From Flavobacteriales bacterium (GTDB taxonomy: Bacteria > Bacteroidota > Bacteroidia > Flavobacteriales_D > Sanyastnellaceae), in assembly GCA_002683345.1 (NCBI GenBank), contig NYSX01000088.1, positions 1-34,075 of the forward strand: a stretch of DNA of 34,075 nucleotides. The letters are read 5' to 3'. Of the stretch, positions 32,312 through 34,075 are shown piece after piece; the stretch's first letter is position 1; each line of letters opens with the position of its first letter. The notes below the pieces were generated by a model. The model made no database searches. It was given only the letters and a program-made list of their open reading frames with translations, and was not told the origin of the DNA. The position numbers and the translations under genes are program-made.

Positions 32312-32316
32312 GAGTG

Positions 32317-32389
32317 TGGTACCACCGGGATTCGAACCTGGGACACACGGATTTTCAATCCGTTGCTCTACCAACTGAGCTATGGTACC
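32317..32389 (-). tRNA. tRNA-Phe(GAA)
   Basis: 73-nt cloverleaf on the minus strand. Acceptor GGTACCA/TGGTACC, D arm GCTC/GAGC with AGTTGGTA loop, anticodon stem ACGGA/TCCGT with loop TTGAAAA giving anticodon GAA (phenylalanine), T loop TTCGAAT, discriminator A. CCA is not encoded (CAC follows A73). The T stem CCAGG/CCCGG contains one A-C mismatch at its third pair, unusual for a tRNA. Confidence 0.95.
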
Positions 32390-32402
32390 ATTTGGGCGAG
32401 CG

Positions 32403-32410
32403 CAAACATA
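32403..32410 (-). promoter_or_regulatory. -7 promoter element TATGTTTG for tRNA-Phe
   Basis: Perfect TAnnTTTG on the minus strand, 13 nt before the first base of mature tRNA-Phe, giving a 5' leader of about 9 nt. Confidence 0.6.
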
Positions 32411-32665
32411 CACAACAATTTGATTTCGCGTGTGCCAGGCGCAACTTTTTGGACTCAAAGGGGGCGTTTCACGCCTGGACGAAAAAGGCAAGATCACGAC
32501 GAACAGCATGTTTCTCGGTCGAATTATATGTGGATTTGGTCGACAGGAAAATCAGATTCACGAAAAATTAACGAATGGCCTCATTTGGGCTTTATACAAT
32601 GAAAATCCCCGAGAATCCTCAAGGATGTGATTGCATTATGTAATGATGCGACAAGTGGACACACA

Positions 32666-32695
32666 TTGCACCAAGAAATGGCGTATAAAAGTTTG
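32666..32695 (+). promoter_or_regulatory. Possible promoter TTG - 19 nt - AAAGTTTG for the secreted repeat protein
   Basis: TTG at 32666-32668 and AAAGTTTG at 32688-32695, one base from TAnnTTTG, are spaced by the normal 19 nt. The leader to the ATG at 32798 would be about 95 nt, long for this organism. Confidence 0.35.
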
Positions 32696-32797
32696 GTTTT
32701 ACACTGGATTCCGTTGCTTTTTTACCCTGTCTAAGTGTTTTCCGACACCTCGACATGTTGAATTGAAATTCTTTATTTAAACCAATCTGTTATCGCT

Positions 32798-34075
32798 ATG
32801 CGTACATTTTTCACTGCCCTTGCGGCGCTGTGTATGACGGGGCTTCAGGCTCAGTTCCTGTCGCCCGGTGTCTTTGCACCAGCTCCTGAGGGTTACTGTA
32901 TCTCCATGGAGGAGGTTGTGTCTCATACCGGCGGAGTGCTGGATGGTCAAACGACCTACCGCCTCTACCTCAACTGTCTCAACGAGACTGATTACTTGTC
33001 CTCGTGCTCTGGAGACGGCGGCAATCCATTGATCATCAACTCCACTGAGGATTGGTACAACGATGCTGCGTCCACAACATGGAACGCTCAGGGAGTTAAT
33101 CCTGCGTTCTTGGGGTTCTTCCCAGACTTGGCGTTTGACAGCTTCCTCACCATTGGTGCTGAAGATGCCACGACGCCTGCAGCTCAGCACCCCTCCACAG
33201 TTTGGGGTGATATCGATGCTTCTACCCAGTTCGTGGGAGGTCCTGGTTCCAGTGTGACGGTCGACGATGCTACTGGTGGAGCGTGGTACACCCCATTCCC
33301 AGGGGCTGAGGCTGCTGGTTCTCACGCGGCCTTCGCAGGTCCGGATTTGCAGATCCTCATCATGCAAATCACCACTGCAGGTGAATTGTCGGGTCAAGCT
33401 CAACTTCAGGTGTTCATGAATGCCGACCAGGACCAGGAGTGGCGTGACTTGCTCGCCTTTGACGCTTGTGGAACGGCTGGTTGCACTGATGAGACAGCCT
33501 GCAACTACAGCATTGAGGCTACAATCGACGACGACTCCTGTGTGTACATCGCCGATGGTGAGTGTGATTGCGAAGGCAATGTCCTCGACGAGTGTGGTGT
33601 TTGCGGAGGTGAAGGGCAAGACCTGGACATGGACGGCATTTGTGACGACATCGACGATTGCGTTGGTGAATACGATTTGTGTGGAGAATGCAATGGCGCC
33701 AATGATTGCGTGGGTTGCATGATTGCCATTGCTTGCAACTACGATCCTAACGCCACGGTCAACGACCTTGACTTGTGTGAGTACGACTCATGTGCTGGTT
33801 GTACGGACGCAGACGCTTGCAATTTCGATCCTGATGCCACTTTTGATGATGGCACCAACTGCACGTACATCGCTGACGGCGAATGTGATTGCGATGGCAA
33901 CGTCCTTGACGAGTGCGGCGTGTGCGGCGGTGACGGCATCGCTGACGGCGCTTGTGACTGCGATGGCAACGTCCTTGACGAGTGCGGTGTGTGCGGCGGT
34001 GACGGCATCGCTGACGGCGCTTGCGACTGCGACGGCAACGTTCTCGACGAGTGCGGTGTATGTGGCGGTGACGGC
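32798..34075 (+). CDS. Secreted Cys/Asp-rich repeat protein, 3' end beyond the window
   Basis: 426 codons visible, still open at the window edge. Signal peptide MRTFFTALAALCMTGLQAQ. Residues about 20-225 are a folded N-terminal domain (TTYRLYLNCLNETDYLSS ... VNPAFLGFFPDLAFDSFLTI ... GAWYTPFPGAEAAGSHAAF ... LQILIMQITTAGELSGQ) that I recall from secreted proteins of marine Bacteroidota but cannot name. After it come three GCTDxxACNYxxxAT modules (228-248, 306-327, 334-355), a TSP3-like calcium segment DLDMDGICDDIDDC (275-288) and 23-residue Cys repeats GNVLDECGVCGGDG (251-273 and from 358 on). Such proteins usually end in a T9SS domain; that part is not visible. Likely a calcium-stabilised surface stalk or adhesin. 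Codon use is less GC-rich than in neighbouring genes. Confidence 0.9.
   Translation, partial: MRTFFTALAALCMTGLQAQFLSPGVFAPAPEGYCISMEEVVSHTGGVLDGQTTYRLYLNCLNETDYLSSCSGDGGNPLIINSTEDWYNDAASTTWNAQGVNPAFLGFFPDLAFDSFLTIGAEDATTPAAQHPSTVWGDIDASTQFVGGPGSSVTVDDATGGAWYTPFPGAEAAGSHAAFAGPDLQILIMQITTAGELSGQAQLQVFMNADQDQEWRDLLAFDACGTAGCTDETACNYSIEATIDDDSCVYIADGECDCEGNVLDECGVCGGEGQDLDMDGICDDIDDCVGEYDLCGECNGANDCVGCMIAIACNYDPNATVNDLDLCEYDSCAGCTDADACNFDPDATFDDGTNCTYIADGECDCDGNVLDECGVCGGDGIADGACDCDGNVLDECGVCGGDGIADGACDCDGNVLDECGVCGGDG
33479..33862 (+). repeat. Three GCTDxxACNY modules (33479-33541, 33713-33778, 33797-33862)
   Basis: Coding modules of 21-22 residues with the pattern G-C-T-D-x-x-A-C-N-[YF]-D-P-x-A-T-x-D-D-x-x-C. 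The second copy has lost the TD (GCMIAIACNYDP). Each has three cysteines. The type is common in large secreted proteins of marine Bacteroidota; its ligand is unknown. Confidence 0.75.
33548..33616 (+). repeat. Diverged early copy of the 69-bp repeat
   Basis: Encodes IADGECDCEGNVLDECGVCG and GEG, matching the tandem copies downstream but with many synonymous DNA changes. Separated from them by about 250 nt holding the TSP3-like segment and two GCTD modules. Confidence 0.75.
33869..34075 (+). repeat. Tandem 69-bp coding repeat, three copies in view
   Basis: Copies at 33869-33937, 33938-34006 and 34007-34075, each encoding IADGxCDCDGNVLDECGVCG plus GDG (23 residues, four cysteines). Copies 1 and 2 differ at four bases; copies 2 and 3 differ at six bases, all synonymous. 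The array probably continues past the window edge, which falls exactly at a repeat boundary. Confidence 0.9.

Larger units (their letters stand above)
32390..32797. other. Gene-free, AT-richer stretch of about 400 nt
   Basis: No convincing gene lies between tRNA-Phe and the secreted Cys-rich protein; small open frames here do not look coding. The base composition is clearly AT-richer than in the rest of the window. It holds the tRNA-Phe promoter element, a 7-bp inverted repeat (CCAGGCG at 32435-32441, CGCCTGG at 32472-32478) with an alternative 5-bp hairpin inside it (GGCGT-TTC-ACGCC, 32463-32475), and a possible promoter for the gene at 32798. A small RNA cannot be excluded. Confidence 0.5.

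Noticed and set aside
32430-32630. Small open frame of 66 codons in the AT-richer gap
   Set aside because: No start signal, no recognisable protein character, and it overlaps hairpins in a likely regulatory region.
32777-33619. Long open frame on the minus strand opposite the Cys-rich repeat gene
   Set aside because: The plus strand here encodes a signal peptide and recognisable repeat modules in one continuous frame. The minus frame is a by-product of the codon pattern.
33869-34075. CRISPR array
   Set aside because: The repeats are directly adjacent 69-bp coding units in one open frame, with no spacers.

Overview
The window comes from a high-GC member of the Bacteroidota, most likely a marine or aquatic Flavobacteriales relative. 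Lineage markers visible in the sequence are a fused lpxC/fabZ gene, type IX secretion (T9SS) C-terminal domains of both type A and type B, a choice-of-anchor L domain, a DUF4301 protein, start codons with almost no Shine-Dalgarno sequences, and promoters with the Bacteroidota -7 element TAnnTTTG or a close variant TAnnTTCG. An NhaD sodium/proton antiporter and a cysteine- and aspartate-rich repetitive secreted protein fit a saline habitat. No prophage, insertion sequence, CRISPR array or rRNA was seen.

Layout. 1-6.3 kb: recG, a secreted protein of unknown function, a convergent acyl-CoA dehydrogenase, and anmK (cell-wall recycling). 6.3-9.0 kb: a Glu/Leu/Phe/Val dehydrogenase and nhaD. 9.1-12.3 kb: an exbB-exbD-tonB energy-transduction set followed directly by folC. 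12.4-14.8 kb: tRNA-Val(UAC) with its terminator, divergent from a SAM methyltransferase, then a small secreted protein overlapping a receptor-less histidine kinase. 14.8-18.5 kb: gpmI, convergent with a large T9SS type B secreted protein. 18.6-22.9 kb: a LolD-like ABC ATPase, then asnS-rpoN-PAP2-like membrane protein, tightly packed. 22.9-25.8 kb: galE (minus), an orphan Hpt phosphotransfer protein and a DUF4301 protein. 25.8-32.4 kb, minus strand: a T9SS type A secreted protein with an internal duplication, then the compact operon aroB-lpxD-lpxC/fabZ-lpxA-ABC ATPase (early lipid A synthesis plus one shikimate step), headed by tRNA-Phe(GAA) and its terminator. 32.4-34.1 kb: an AT-richer gene-free stretch of about 0.4 kb and the 5' part of a secreted Cys-rich repeat protein that runs off the window.

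Most genes are housekeeping. The most interesting signal is regulatory. At gpmI, the LolD-like ATPase, galE and the DUF4301 gene, a TAnnTTCG element lies exactly 4 nt before the start codon, with C at -1. A one-mismatch version sits at the same distance before the gene at 2133. This predicts transcripts that begin on the start codon itself (leaderless mRNAs). The same element lies in front of the tRNA-Val gene, which supports its reading as a core promoter motif. Other points of interest are the small-secreted-protein/histidine-kinase pair, the ABC ATPase with altered nucleotide-binding motifs behind lpxA, and the 69-bp tandem repeats whose last two copies differ only at synonymous sites. No wholly new multi-gene system could be shown from the sequence alone.
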